Positions 1-8,868 of a stretch of DNA of 25,415 bases are shown here, piece after piece (positions within the stretch are counted from its first letter, which is position 1; each line of letters opens with the position of its first letter). The notes beneath the pieces are model-generated. The model ran no database searches, was not told the origin of the DNA, and saw nothing but the letters and a program-made list of their open reading frames with translations. Origin of the DNA: a virus; IMG/VR virus record IMGVR_UViG_3300010148_000103, positions 1 through 25,415 of that record; one strand, 5' to 3'. Made by a program: the position numbers and the translations under genes.

Positions 1-3000
1 ATAGCGAGCAATACAATTGTTGCTGGAAACATAGGTGCAGGTGCAATAACAAGTAGTGAGTTAGCAGCAAATAGTGTTACGACGAGCCAAATAGCAGATG
101 GAGCTGTAACGGCTGCAAAACTTTCTGGCACGTTAGCGGCTTCTTCAATTGCTGATGATGCGGTAACAACTGCCAAGATTCTTGATGATGCAGTTACAAG
201 TGCGAAGCTTGCAGCAAACGCTGTTGATGCAACTGCTTTAGCTGATAACGCTGTTGATTCTGGAGCGTTAGCTAGTAATGCCGTTATAGAAGCAAAGATA
301 GCTGCAAATGCTGTTGTTAATGCCAAGATTGCTGATGGAACAATTACAGCAGCAAAGTTAAATACATCAAATATCGATAGGTCTTTAAATGTAGCGAGTG
401 GAAATCTTGGTATAAATAATGCTGTTACAGGAGGTGCTGCTACTCGTTCAGGAATTACATATAACGCACAAGGTTTAATTACTGGAAGTGTTGCTCTTGC
501 AGCAGGAGATCTTCCAGTATCTACAACTTCAGCAGTTGGTGGAGTTTCGATTGCTAGTGCAGGTGGATTAGCAATTACAGGAGCAGGTGCATTATCAATT
601 GCAGCAACAACGACTGGGGCTACAGCAACAAAAGTTACCTTTAATAATTTTGGACAAATAACAGGAACAGCTACTTTGGCTGCTGCTGATTTGCCATTAG
701 CTACTGCTAGTGCAGTTGGGGGAGTTTCGATTGCTGCTGGTGGCCCTCTTTCTGTTGATGGGAATGGTGCTTTAACAGTTAGCAATTCAGGAGTATCTGC
801 TGGGACAGGAACAAAAGTTACTGTTGACGCAAAAGGAATTGTTACTGCTCTTACTAATCTTTCAGACAGTGATTTACCTAATCACAGCGCAGCATTATTA
901 ACTTCTGGAAGTATTGCAGCAGCTAGAATTGGTAATGACACAATTGACGGTACAAAGCTAAGTAATTCATCAACAGCATTATTTCAATCAATAGCACAGC
1001 AAGGTTATCCAACAGCACAATTTAACGGTCAAATATTATTCGATACAGTTTCTGAAGATGCGTTTATTTGGGACGGAAACGCTTGGCAAGCAATAACCAC
1101 ATTAACAAAAGGTTCATTGGTCTTTGGTGGAACCTTTAATGCAAGCACAAGCCAGATGGTGGCGACTACCTCCGCAGGAATTGCGGCTGGTTTATCAGTT
1201 GGATCTAACTTACCTACTCCAAGTGCTACCACGGATGGCGTTTATGTTGTTGTATCAAGTTCTGGGACTCCAAGCGCTCCAGCTCCAGTTGTTGCTTTAG
1301 CACCTCCTGATTATGTTTTAGGTATTACAAACTCAGCAGGAAGTAGTTGGAACGAAGTTGATCTTTCGCAGACAGTAGCAGGACAAGTAGCAAGCAATAT
1401 TACCTTTACACCTTATGGTCAAGTTAGTGCAACTAATGTACAAGATGCAATTCAAGAATTAGAAACAGAAAAATTAGCACTTTCAGGTGGTACTGTTACA
1501 GGTCAAGTGTTAATTGGTAATACTGGAAGCCTTGTATTTGAAGGATCTACAATTGATGCTTATGAAACAACATTAACAGTTGCAGATCCAACATCATCAG
1601 ATAAAACTATTACTTTCCCAGACACAACTGGAACAGTAATTACAAGCGGAGATACTGGAACTGTTACAAGCACAATGTTGCTTGATGGAACAATTGTTAA
1701 CGCTGATATAAATGCCTCTGCTGCAATTGCACTTACCAAGCTAGCAAATGTTACTGCTGCTCAAATCATTGTTGGTAACGGATCAAACGTGCCAACAGCA
1801 GTAGCAGTTACAGGAGATATTTCTATTAATAATGCAGGACTTACAGCTATTGCTGCTGGAGTCATTGTTGATGCTGATATTTCTGGATCGGCTGCAATTA
1901 CTGGTAGCAAAATTGCTACTGGAACGACAAGTGCTGTTGGTGTTCTTCAGTTAACAGATAGTGCAGCTTCTACTTCTGCTACTACGGCTGCTACTCCTGC
2001 TGCTGTAAAGACAGCCAAAGATGCTGCTGATGCTGCTGCTTCTACTGCCAATGCTGCTCTACCAAAAACTGGTGGAACAATGACTGGCAATTTGACGATT
2101 GATAATGCAAAAGAAATAAGGCTAAGTGAAGCAGATGGTGACGGAGCTAATTACACAGGCTTAAAAGCACAAGCACAATCAGCAGATATTGTTTTAACTC
2201 TTCCTGCTGTTGCACCTACAACTGGTCAAGTGCTCAAAAGTAGCTCTACAGCTACAACACTTGAATGGGCAACGGACTCTGCCACTGACTCAACAAAACT
2301 TCCTCTTGCAGGTGGAACGCTAACTGGAAATTTAACTCTTAATGCTCAATCTGATGTCAGATTTGCTGATGCTGATAGTTCACATTACATAGCTCTTCAA
2401 TCACCTGGCACGATTGCAAGTAGCTTTACTCTTACTCTTCCTGCTACTGACGCTGCTGTTTCTGGTTATGTCTTAGCTAGTGATGCTTCAGGAACTTTAT
2501 CTTGGGTCGATCCAGGTTCAAGTTCAAGTCCTACTTTTACAGGAGATGCAACATTAACCAATGATGGAGCTTTAGTTGGATTTTCAAATTTAAGTGCAAC
2601 TTATACAGGCAACTCAAAAACATTAACGGTTACTGTTGCAACTAAAACTGGTGCTCATAGATATAACGGAACTGGATCTAGTTCTGGATACAAGATTGGT
2701 GGTAAAGAAGCACCGTTTTTAACCCTGACACCCGGACGTACTTATGTATTTGATCAGGCAGATAACTCCAACTCAGGTCATCCATTACGTTTCTACTTAG
2801 AAGCAGATAAGACAACTGCTTATACAACAGGCGTTACTACTAACGGGACTGCTGGTTCGGCTGGTGCTTACACGCAGATAGTTGTTTCAGATACGACTCC
2901 ACAGATATTGCATTATCAATGTTCTGCTCATGGATTCATGGGCAATAGCGTTCAGGCAAATAGCAATATTGCTTCTACTGCTAAGACATTGGCAACGGCT

Positions 3001-4416
3001 AGAACGATTGGTGGAGTTAGCTTTGATGGATCAGCAAATATAAATCTTGCGGGTGTTAACGCTGCTGGTAATCAAGATACAAGTGGAACAGCAGCCGTAG
3101 CGACGGCAATCACAATTGCTGATGAATCATCTGATACGACTTGTTTCCCATTATTTGCGACTGCTGCAACAGGTGATCTAGGAGCTAAATCAGGAAGTAA
3201 TTTAACCTTTAACTCTAGTTCTGGAGCGTTAACAGCTACATCCTTTGTTGGTGCGTTAACTGGAAATGTTACTGGTAATGCAAGTGGAAGTGCTGCAACG
3301 GTTACGGGTGCTGCTCAATCTGCAATCACTTCTGTTGGAACGCTTACTGGTTTAACTGTTGATGGTGATGTTCAATTCTCTGGGGCAGCAAATAATGTTG
3401 TATGGGATAAGTCAGATAACGCTCTTGAATTTGCTGATGATGCTGTTTTAAGACTTGGCGCAGACAATGATTTAGAAATCTTTCACCAATCAAGTTCTAC
3501 TACAAACTTTATTAAAACTACAAACGCTTCTGCTCCTATTCAATTCCAAGCACCAGCAGGAGAAACACTTGCAAAACTTATACCAAACGGAGCCGTAGAG
3601 TTATATCACGACAACATCAAAGTTTTTAACACGGCTTCTCATGGAATAGAAGTTTTAGGCCCTGAAGGAGGCACTGCAAATGTTTATATGTATGCTGACG
3701 AAGGAGATGATAACGCAGATAAATGGGGATTAGAAGCAGATACAAGCGGTAATTTTAATATACGCAACTATTCAACAGGGTCTTGGGTTGACGGTTTAAC
3801 TTTAGACGGCTCAAATAACGCCACGTTTGCTGGTTCAATACAAGCACAAGACTTTCTTAATATTCAAAATGGTACTGGAACTGCCCTTTCTGTTTCTACT
3901 GTAGGTGATTTCGTTGCCAAATTTGAATCAACAGATAGTCATGCAGCAATAGTCCTTGAAGACCCAAATAGCACTAATGATGGTAATCGTGTTCAAGTAG
4001 TAGGAGACAGCTTATTACTTGTAACTGGAGGGACAACAGCCCTAACTTTAGATAGCTCACAAAATGCCACGTTTGCTGGAACGGTATCAGACAGCAAAGG
4101 CAACCTGCGTTCTATACCTCAAAATATGCAAGGCTCGGCATATACATTAGTTGCTGCTGATGCTGGTAAACATATAATTACTGGTTCTGGTGTTACCATC
4201 CCTAACAATGTTTTTGCTGTCGGTGATGCCGTAACTATTATTAGTAATAGTGGCTCAGATCAAACCATAACTCAAGCAAGCGGATTAACTATTTATAATA
4301 CTGCTGATGGAAGTACAGGAAATAGAACGCTTGCTACTAGAGGAATGTGTACTCTGATATTTACTCAAGGTGGGTCAAGTTCGTATGCCTATATCTCAGG
4401 TGCAGGGTTGACATAA
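1..4416 (+). CDS. Tail fibre / adhesin, 5' truncated by window
   Basis: The frame is open from base 1, so the N-terminus lies outside the window; the visible part is 1471 residues. An in-frame TTG near 676 is not a real start. The protein is low in charge and rich in Ala, Thr, Ser and Gly, as trimeric phage fibres are. In order it has decapeptide repeats (residues 22-120), two copies of a roughly 60-residue module opening 'LP..T.SAVGGVSIA' (171-230 and 231-291), and repeated 'GGT.TG' segments each followed by a 'LTLPA' segment (about 490-840). A cupredoxin-like domain follows (about 880-985, with His927, Cys974, His977, Met980), then 'TIGGVSFDGSANINLAGV', typical of marine phage fibres, and a C-terminal domain starting 'SDSKGNLRSIP'. 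The likely role is host recognition or virion decoration. I am sure of the fibre class, not of the receptor. Confidence 0.88.
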   Translation: MASNTIVAGNIGAGAITSSELAANSVTTSQIADGAVTAAKLSGTLAASSIADDAVTTAKILDDAVTSAKLAANAVDATALADNAVDSGALASNAVIEAKIAANAVVNAKIADGTITAAKLNTSNIDRSLNVASGNLGINNAVTGGAATRSGITYNAQGLITGSVALAAGDLPVSTTSAVGGVSIASAGGLAITGAGALSIAATTTGATATKVTFNNFGQITGTATLAAADLPLATASAVGGVSIAAGGPLSVDGNGALTVSNSGVSAGTGTKVTVDAKGIVTALTNLSDSDLPNHSAALLTSGSIAAARIGNDTIDGTKLSNSSTALFQSIAQQGYPTAQFNGQILFDTVSEDAFIWDGNAWQAITTLTKGSLVFGGTFNASTSQMVATTSAGIAAGLSVGSNLPTPSATTDGVYVVVSSSGTPSAPAPVVALAPPDYVLGITNSAGSSWNEVDLSQTVAGQVASNITFTPYGQVSATNVQDAIQELETEKLALSGGTVTGQVLIGNTGSLVFEGSTIDAYETTLTVADPTSSDKTITFPDTTGTVITSGDTGTVTSTMLLDGTIVNADINASAAIALTKLANVTAAQIIVGNGSNVPTAVAVTGDISINNAGLTAIAAGVIVDADISGSAAITGSKIATGTTSAVGVLQLTDSAASTSATTAATPAAVKTAKDAADAAASTANAALPKTGGTMTGNLTIDNAKEIRLSEADGDGANYTGLKAQAQSADIVLTLPAVAPTTGQVLKSSSTATTLEWATDSATDSTKLPLAGGTLTGNLTLNAQSDVRFADADSSHYIALQSPGTIASSFTLTLPATDAAVSGYVLASDASGTLSWVDPGSSSSPTFTGDATLTNDGALVGFSNLSATYTGNSKTLTVTVATKTGAHRYNGTGSSSGYKIGGKEAPFLTLTPGRTYVFDQADNSNSGHPLRFYLEADKTTAYTTGVTTNGTAGSAGAYTQIVVSDTTPQILHYQCSAHGFMGNSVQANSNIASTAKTLATARTIGGVSFDGSANINLAGVNAAGNQDTSGTAAVATAITIADESSDTTCFPLFATAATGDLGAKSGSNLTFNSSSGALTATSFVGALTGNVTGNASGSAATVTGAAQSAITSVGTLTGLTVDGDVQFSGAANNVVWDKSDNALEFADDAVLRLGADNDLEIFHQSSSTTNFIKTTNASAPIQFQAPAGETLAKLIPNGAVELYHDNIKVFNTASHGIEVLGPEGGTANVYMYADEGDDNADKWGLEADTSGNFNIRNYSTGSWVDGLTLDGSNNATFAGSIQAQDFLNIQNGTGTALSVSTVGDFVAKFESTDSHAAIVLEDPNSTNDGNRVQVVGDSLLLVTGGTTALTLDSSQNATFAGTVSDSKGNLRSIPQNMQGSAYTLVAADAGKHIITGSGVTIPNNVFAVGDAVTIISNSGSDQTITQASGLTIYNTADGSTGNRTLATRGMCTLIFTQGGSSSYAYISGAGLT
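64..360 (+). repeat. Tandem decapeptide-encoding repeats
   Basis: Nine 30-base units encode variants of A-x-x-A-V-x-x-A-K-I/L. Two precede a 9-residue break and seven follow in tandem (151-360). The hydrophobic positions recur every ten residues, as in repetitive trimeric fibre shafts. DNA identity between units is only moderate, so these are old protein repeats rather than a recent DNA expansion. Confidence 0.8.
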
Positions 4417-4454
4417 ATGTACCTACTAACTAACACACAACACGGAGATTAATT

Positions 4455-7088
4455 ATGAGTCCTATTCAACAAATGCTTTTAGGTGTAGGTGCAGTTGCTA
4501 CGAAGACCTACGTTGACGATATTTTCAGCACGTTTTTATATGAGGGAACAGGATCAGCCCAAAGCATGAACAACGGAATTGATTTATCTGGTGAAGGAGG
4601 TATGACATGGATAAAACAAAGAACTGGACAGTTTACTAATGGTCATTTTTTATTTGATACGGAGAGAGGTGCCGGAAAGTATATAAAATCAGATTCAAAT
4701 GCAACAGAACAAACTTCTAATCTTACTCTTTCAGCCTTTAATACTAATGGTTTTAGCGTTGGATCAAGTTCCACTGTAAATTTAGACTATTCAAGTTATC
4801 AAGGAACGTACGCCTCATGGACATTGCGCAAGGCATCTGGGTTCTTTGATGTTGTTACCTATTCTGGGAATTCTACTAACAGGACTATTGCTCATTCGTT
4901 AGGTAGTGTCCCTGGTTTTATAATCGTTAAATGTCTAACTGAAACTTACGAATGGCATTGTTATCACAGAGACGTTGGAAACAATAAAATACTTGAATTA
5001 AATAATACTAGTGCTGCTTCTACTAGTGGTTTTTGGAATAACACTGATCCAACCGCTACTCATTTTTCTGTAGGAACTAACGCTGGGGTAAATGGTAATG
5101 GTCAATCCTATGTAGCCTACGTATTCGCAGGAGGTGAGTCCACAGCAGCTACTGCAAGGTCTGTTGATTTTGATGGTAGTGGTGATTATTTAAGTCTTGC
5201 AGATAGTGATGATTTTGATATGGGGACTGGTGATTTTACTGTTGAATGTTGGATAAACCTAGAGGACTTATCTTCCAACCGTAATATTTGGACTCTTAGT
5301 GGTTATGATACTGGTGGAGAATTGTTTATAAATTCTAATGGATTAATAGGTTATTATGTTGGGAATCAATTCATAATACAAACTTCCACAGGGTTCATAA
5401 AAGCAAAGCAATGGTATCACCTTGCTGTCACAAGAGCTTCAGGTACAGCAAGAATGTTTATTAATGGAACTGAGATTGGTTCTGCTAGTCAATCTGGTGC
5501 ATTTCCAACTTCAGGTACATCGAAGTGTTATATAGGCGCAGAATTTAATGGGGCTGGGACTACAACAGGAACGGTGATGAAGGGTGAAATTAGCAACTTC
5601 CGTGTAATCAAAGGAACAGCAGTTTATACATCATCATTTAGACCACCAACTGAGCCATTAACAAACATAACGAATACCAAACTTTTATGTTGCAATAACT
5701 CATCTACTACAGGTTCAACCGTAACCCCTGGAACGATTACGGCTAATGGAAATCCAACAGCAAGCACAGATAGCCCCTTCGATGACCCTGCTGGTTTTGT
5801 TTTTGGAGACGCAGGGGAATCCGTAATCAAGTGCGGTAGTTATGTTGGATCAGGCTCCGCAGGTTTAGAAGTTAATGTCGGGTTTGAGCCGCAATGGATC
5901 ATGTTTAAAAACGCTTCTGCTTCTTATAACTGGTATGTTTTGGATGTTATGAGAGGTATTGTTTCAAATGGTGATGAAGCAATATTAAGTGCTAACACAA
6001 ATAGTGCAGAGTTTGACAGTAGTTATATTGATGTAACACCTACTGGATTTAAGGTACAGACTAGTCACGCTTTAGGAAATGGGAGTGGTAATACTTACAT
6101 CTATATGTGTCTGAGAAGATCAGATGGCTACGTTGGCAAGCCTCCCGAACTTGGTACGGGTGTATTCGCTATAGATCAAGGTAACAGTAGTGCTACTCAA
6201 ATGTTTACAAGTGGATTCCCTGTTGACTTCGCTACAGAAAAATTTTATACAACTGGCTCATACAACTGGGGTGCTGCAAGTAGATTGACTGCAAAGAATT
6301 ATCTCTACACTAATACTACTGCTGCTGAAGCTGCTTATTCATCATTTACATTCGATCAAATGGATGGATGGGGTGCAAATAGTGGATGGGATTCTACGGC
6401 TATTTCATATATGTGGAAACGCCACGCTGGTTTTGATGTGGTGTGTTATTCAGGGAATGGAGTGAGTGGTAGACAAATGCCTCATTCCATGGGCGTTGCA
6501 CCTGAAATGATGTGGGTTAAGCGTAGAAATTCAAATGATGATTGGATTACATGGCATAAAGGATTAAATGGGGGGACTAATCCAGAAGATTATTATCAAA
6601 AATTAAATAATGGAGATTTTCTTCCAACTGACGACGATGGGGCATGGAATGACACTGCTCCTACTTCAACTCATTTTACGTTAGGTAATAATAATACTGT
6701 TAATTCAGGTGGTACTACAGAATATATAGCTATGCTTTTTGCCAGTGTCAAAGGAATTTCAGCTTTAGGCTACTATTCAGGAAATAATTCAGGCCAAACC
6801 ATTACAATTCCAGATGGAGGTTTTCAACCTAGATTTATAATAATTAAATCACTATCTTATGGGTCTTGGTATGTGTTTGATACAGTTAGAGGCTGGACAC
6901 AAGCTTTAACCTTAGTTCCTTATTTAAGACTTGATTTGAATTCTGCTCAATCAAATAATGTAAACGATCAACCTCAAGATGTAGGTTATCCAACTTCTAC
7001 AGGGTTCTACTTAACTGGAGCAAGTGGAAATGAATATGTAGAAACAAACAAAACAGGTAAAACTTATATTTGGTATGCCCATGCTTAG
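4455..7088 (+). CDS. LamG-domain tail protein with four repeated modules
   Basis: 877 residues, ATG preceded by GGAG at good spacing, 38 bases after the previous fibre gene. A short N-terminal region with 'KTYVDD' is followed by one copy of a module (residues about 25-228) marked by 'FDVV.YSGN....I.HSLG..PGFIIVK'. A LamG/concanavalin-A-like domain follows (about 236-410: 'VDFDGSGDYL', 'GDFTVECWI', 'WYHLAVTR', 'MFINGTEIG', 'ISNFRVIKGTAVY'). Three further module copies start near residues 455, 659 and 768 ('VNVGFEPQWIMFK', 'PHSMGVAPEMMWVKRR', 'PDGGFQPRFIIIK'). The repeated module resembles a domain of unknown function common in marine phage tail proteins (DUF7483-like from memory). LamG domains often bind glycans, so a receptor- or sugar-binding tail protein is likely. 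Confidence 0.85.
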   Translation: MSPIQQMLLGVGAVATKTYVDDIFSTFLYEGTGSAQSMNNGIDLSGEGGMTWIKQRTGQFTNGHFLFDTERGAGKYIKSDSNATEQTSNLTLSAFNTNGFSVGSSSTVNLDYSSYQGTYASWTLRKASGFFDVVTYSGNSTNRTIAHSLGSVPGFIIVKCLTETYEWHCYHRDVGNNKILELNNTSAASTSGFWNNTDPTATHFSVGTNAGVNGNGQSYVAYVFAGGESTAATARSVDFDGSGDYLSLADSDDFDMGTGDFTVECWINLEDLSSNRNIWTLSGYDTGGELFINSNGLIGYYVGNQFIIQTSTGFIKAKQWYHLAVTRASGTARMFINGTEIGSASQSGAFPTSGTSKCYIGAEFNGAGTTTGTVMKGEISNFRVIKGTAVYTSSFRPPTEPLTNITNTKLLCCNNSSTTGSTVTPGTITANGNPTASTDSPFDDPAGFVFGDAGESVIKCGSYVGSGSAGLEVNVGFEPQWIMFKNASASYNWYVLDVMRGIVSNGDEAILSANTNSAEFDSSYIDVTPTGFKVQTSHALGNGSGNTYIYMCLRRSDGYVGKPPELGTGVFAIDQGNSSATQMFTSGFPVDFATEKFYTTGSYNWGAASRLTAKNYLYTNTTAAEAAYSSFTFDQMDGWGANSGWDSTAISYMWKRHAGFDVVCYSGNGVSGRQMPHSMGVAPEMMWVKRRNSNDDWITWHKGLNGGTNPEDYYQKLNNGDFLPTDDDGAWNDTAPTSTHFTLGNNNTVNSGGTTEYIAMLFASVKGISALGYYSGNNSGQTITIPDGGFQPRFIIIKSLSYGSWYVFDTVRGWTQALTLVPYLRLDLNSAQSNNVNDQPQDVGYPTSTGFYLTGASGNEYVETNKTGKTYIWYAHA

Positions 7089-7151
7089 TGCTGGCCGAAC
7101 AGGTCAGGGATAGACAGTAGGTTTATAATTTGAGGGCAATGTATTATTTTT

Positions 7152-7298
7152 ATGGCTGATCGCAATCAACTTGCACAAGAAGTTAAGCAACTTAAAGCAG
7201 AACAAGAAGAAAGAGCTGCTGCTTGGAAGGAAGCACAAGTACAGCTAGAAACCAAAGCTGCGGAATTGGTTCAAGCAAATATAGATGAACTTGGATGA
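7152..7298 (+). CDS. Small Ala/Glu/Lys-rich coiled-coil protein, 48 aa
   Basis: A 48-residue frame starting MADRNQLAQEV, rich in Ala, Glu, Gln and Lys with no Pro and only one Gly (at the end), so almost wholly helical and probably coiled-coil. A GAGGG purine run lies about 20 bases upstream of the ATG. Its stop overlaps the next start as ATGA, so the two are translationally coupled. Function unknown. It opens a four-gene coupled set that follows the tail genes, a common place for lysis or virion accessory genes. Confidence 0.7.
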   Translation: MADRNQLAQEVKQLKAEQEERAAAWKEAQVQLETKAAELVQANIDELG

Positions 7299-7495
7299 TT
7301 AAAATCCTTACTTACATCAATACTGCTGCTCTTGTAGTGGCAGTAGGTGGTGGTACGCTTCTTTATACACAACGTACAAAAATTACCAATCAAATCGTTG
7401 ATCAGGCTTTAACTGTTGTTAGAGAATCAATGGTAAAGATGCCAACGCCAACTCTTCCAAGTAGTACTGGCCCTGTTAATCCGTTTGCTAAATGA
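7295..7495 (+). CDS. Small membrane protein, 66 aa
   Basis: One hydrophobic segment lies at residues about 5-24 (ILTYINTAALVVAVGGGTLL), followed by a polar region and a Pro/Ser/Thr-rich tail. Starts in an ATGA overlap with the coiled-coil gene and ends in another with the next. A single N-terminal anchor and short soluble tail would suit a holin-, spanin- or anchor-type protein, but no signature decides this. Function unknown. Confidence 0.75.
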   Translation: MIKILTYINTAALVVAVGGGTLLYTQRTKITNQIVDQALTVVRESMVKMPTPTLPSSTGPVNPFAK

Positions 7496-8049
7496 TTCAA
7501 TTCAAGTCATTTAACGGCCTAACTTCTCTTGTATTGGGAGGTGGTTTAATCGCTACAAACTTTATGAGTCTTTCTTTATTGGCTCGTAAAGATTCTGGCA
7601 TCCCTGATATTGCTAAGCTTTCTAGCACTCCATATAGTTCAATTCAAATTAGAAGCGAAACTGGTGCTGATGGTGCAGAAGAATGGAGTTTTGCCAGCCG
7701 TCAACATGATCCAAAAACAATGCTTCAGTATGAAACTAGCGAAGCTCCTACCTTTAATGGTGGTGTAAAGACTAGACATACGCATAAAGAATCTGTTGCT
7801 CAGTTCATTACATATCCGCAAGGCTCAGATGGCAAATTAACGGCAAAACAGATCGAATGTATTGAAAAACAAGCTCAAGGTAGGAGCAACGGAATGATGA
7901 TTGCAGATGCTGGATCGGTTTCTGTAAGTCCTGCCATAGCTAGTGTTCCAATAATCGGGCCTGTTTTGGCTGGTGTTTTTTATGGAGTTGCTAGAGATAA
8001 AGTAGGAAATGTTGCGAGCGATATTGCTGGTCAATGGAACGACTGCTAA
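7492..8049 (+). CDS. Hypothetical membrane-associated protein, 185 aa
   Basis: Hydrophobic segments lie at residues about 10-32 (LTSLVLGGGLIATNFMSLSLL) and about 148-165 (AIASVPIIGPVLAGVFYGVA). A polar domain with 'KTRHTHKESVAQFITYPQGSDGKLTAKQIECIE' in two pieces lies between them. It overlaps the previous gene by ATGA and its stop directly abuts the next start (TAAATG). Coupling to two other membrane-linked genes suggests they form one complex. I do not recognise the family; no enzymatic motif is visible. Confidence 0.75.
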   Translation: MIQFKSFNGLTSLVLGGGLIATNFMSLSLLARKDSGIPDIAKLSSTPYSSIQIRSETGADGAEEWSFASRQHDPKTMLQYETSEAPTFNGGVKTRHTHKESVAQFITYPQGSDGKLTAKQIECIEKQAQGRSNGMMIADAGSVSVSPAIASVPIIGPVLAGVFYGVARDKVGNVASDIAGQWNDC

Positions 8050-8868
8050 ATGGAAATAGAAGATATTTCTGTTAGGGAGATACCTGAAGCTTCGATAGAT
8101 ACAACAATAATTCCTACACCTAAAGCTGTATTGCCTAACAACATAGGCTTTCCAATTATTCAAATGCCTGGCTGTGTAAGGGCTAGGACGTTAAAAAATA
8201 AAAACTTAGTTACTTCAGATCCTGCTGGAAATTTTTATGTCTGCGACGGAAACGTACCAACACTCGAAAGCATGGCTATTGACTGGGACGGGCTATCTGC
8301 TGTTGGGCCTGTAAAAGCAGACGAGCCAGAATTAGTCCCACCAATACCAAAGTTAAAAGGGAACCAAAGAAAGAAAGTGAAAGAAAAGGATGGCAAAGAT
8401 AACCAAGAGGGAGATACCAACGTAGGGCAACAAGATTTTAAAGTTCCAGATATTGATGGAGAGTTTATTGCAGATATTCTGCCTTGCCCACCTTTAGACA
8501 CACTTGCTAAAACTCCTGTTGGTTCGTTAGGTAAAGGAGGACTTGCAAGGATTAAAGGATGGAAAAGAGATGTGCTTACAGGTAAATGTGAGACGGTATG
8601 GGAAGGACTCAACCCATTAGAGATTGCAGGTAATTACGCTCCACAACCTACAGTCCTCGTAAATACATCTGCTATTGCTATCACATCAGTTGTTGGTGTA
8701 ACTGTTATTGGTCAACCGATAGCTAAGTTTTTTCAGAAACAACTAAAAGGTCAAGTTAAATCATTTTCTAAAAAAATAACTAAAAAGCTGTTAGCTCTTA
8801 GGGGGAAGAAACCTCCTGTAAAGTCCCTCGCTGAAAGGAAAAAGGAACAGAGGTTGTCTCGGAAGTAA
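8050..8868 (+). CDS. Hypothetical protein with C-terminal membrane segment, 272 aa
   Basis: The start directly follows the previous stop. The N-terminal half has three cysteines ('MPGCVRAR', 'FYVCDGN', 'ILPCPPLDTL' near residues 40-145). The middle is Lys/Glu-rich and probably disordered (about 105-125). One hydrophobic segment lies at about 204-224 (NTSAIAITSVVGVTVIGQPI), followed by a strongly basic tail of Lys, Arg and Gln to the end. A basic cytoplasmic tail after a single segment is typical of a tail-anchored protein. The 3' end overlaps the convergent minus-strand frame by 71 bases. Function not recognised. Confidence 0.75.
   Translation: MEIEDISVREIPEASIDTTIIPTPKAVLPNNIGFPIIQMPGCVRARTLKNKNLVTSDPAGNFYVCDGNVPTLESMAIDWDGLSAVGPVKADEPELVPPIPKLKGNQRKKVKEKDGKDNQEGDTNVGQQDFKVPDIDGEFIADILPCPPLDTLAKTPVGSLGKGGLARIKGWKRDVLTGKCETVWEGLNPLEIAGNYAPQPTVLVNTSAIAITSVVGVTVIGQPIAKFFQKQLKGQVKSFSKKITKKLLALRGKKPPVKSLAERKKEQRLSRK

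Noticed and set aside
676-4416. Fibre gene starting at TTG 676
   Set aside because: The same frame is open to base 1 with matching repeat content, so the start is upstream of the window.
7091-7107. Hairpin CTGGCC-GAACA-GGTCAG after the second tail gene
   Set aside because: Only six pairs with no T run, so too weak to call a terminator.
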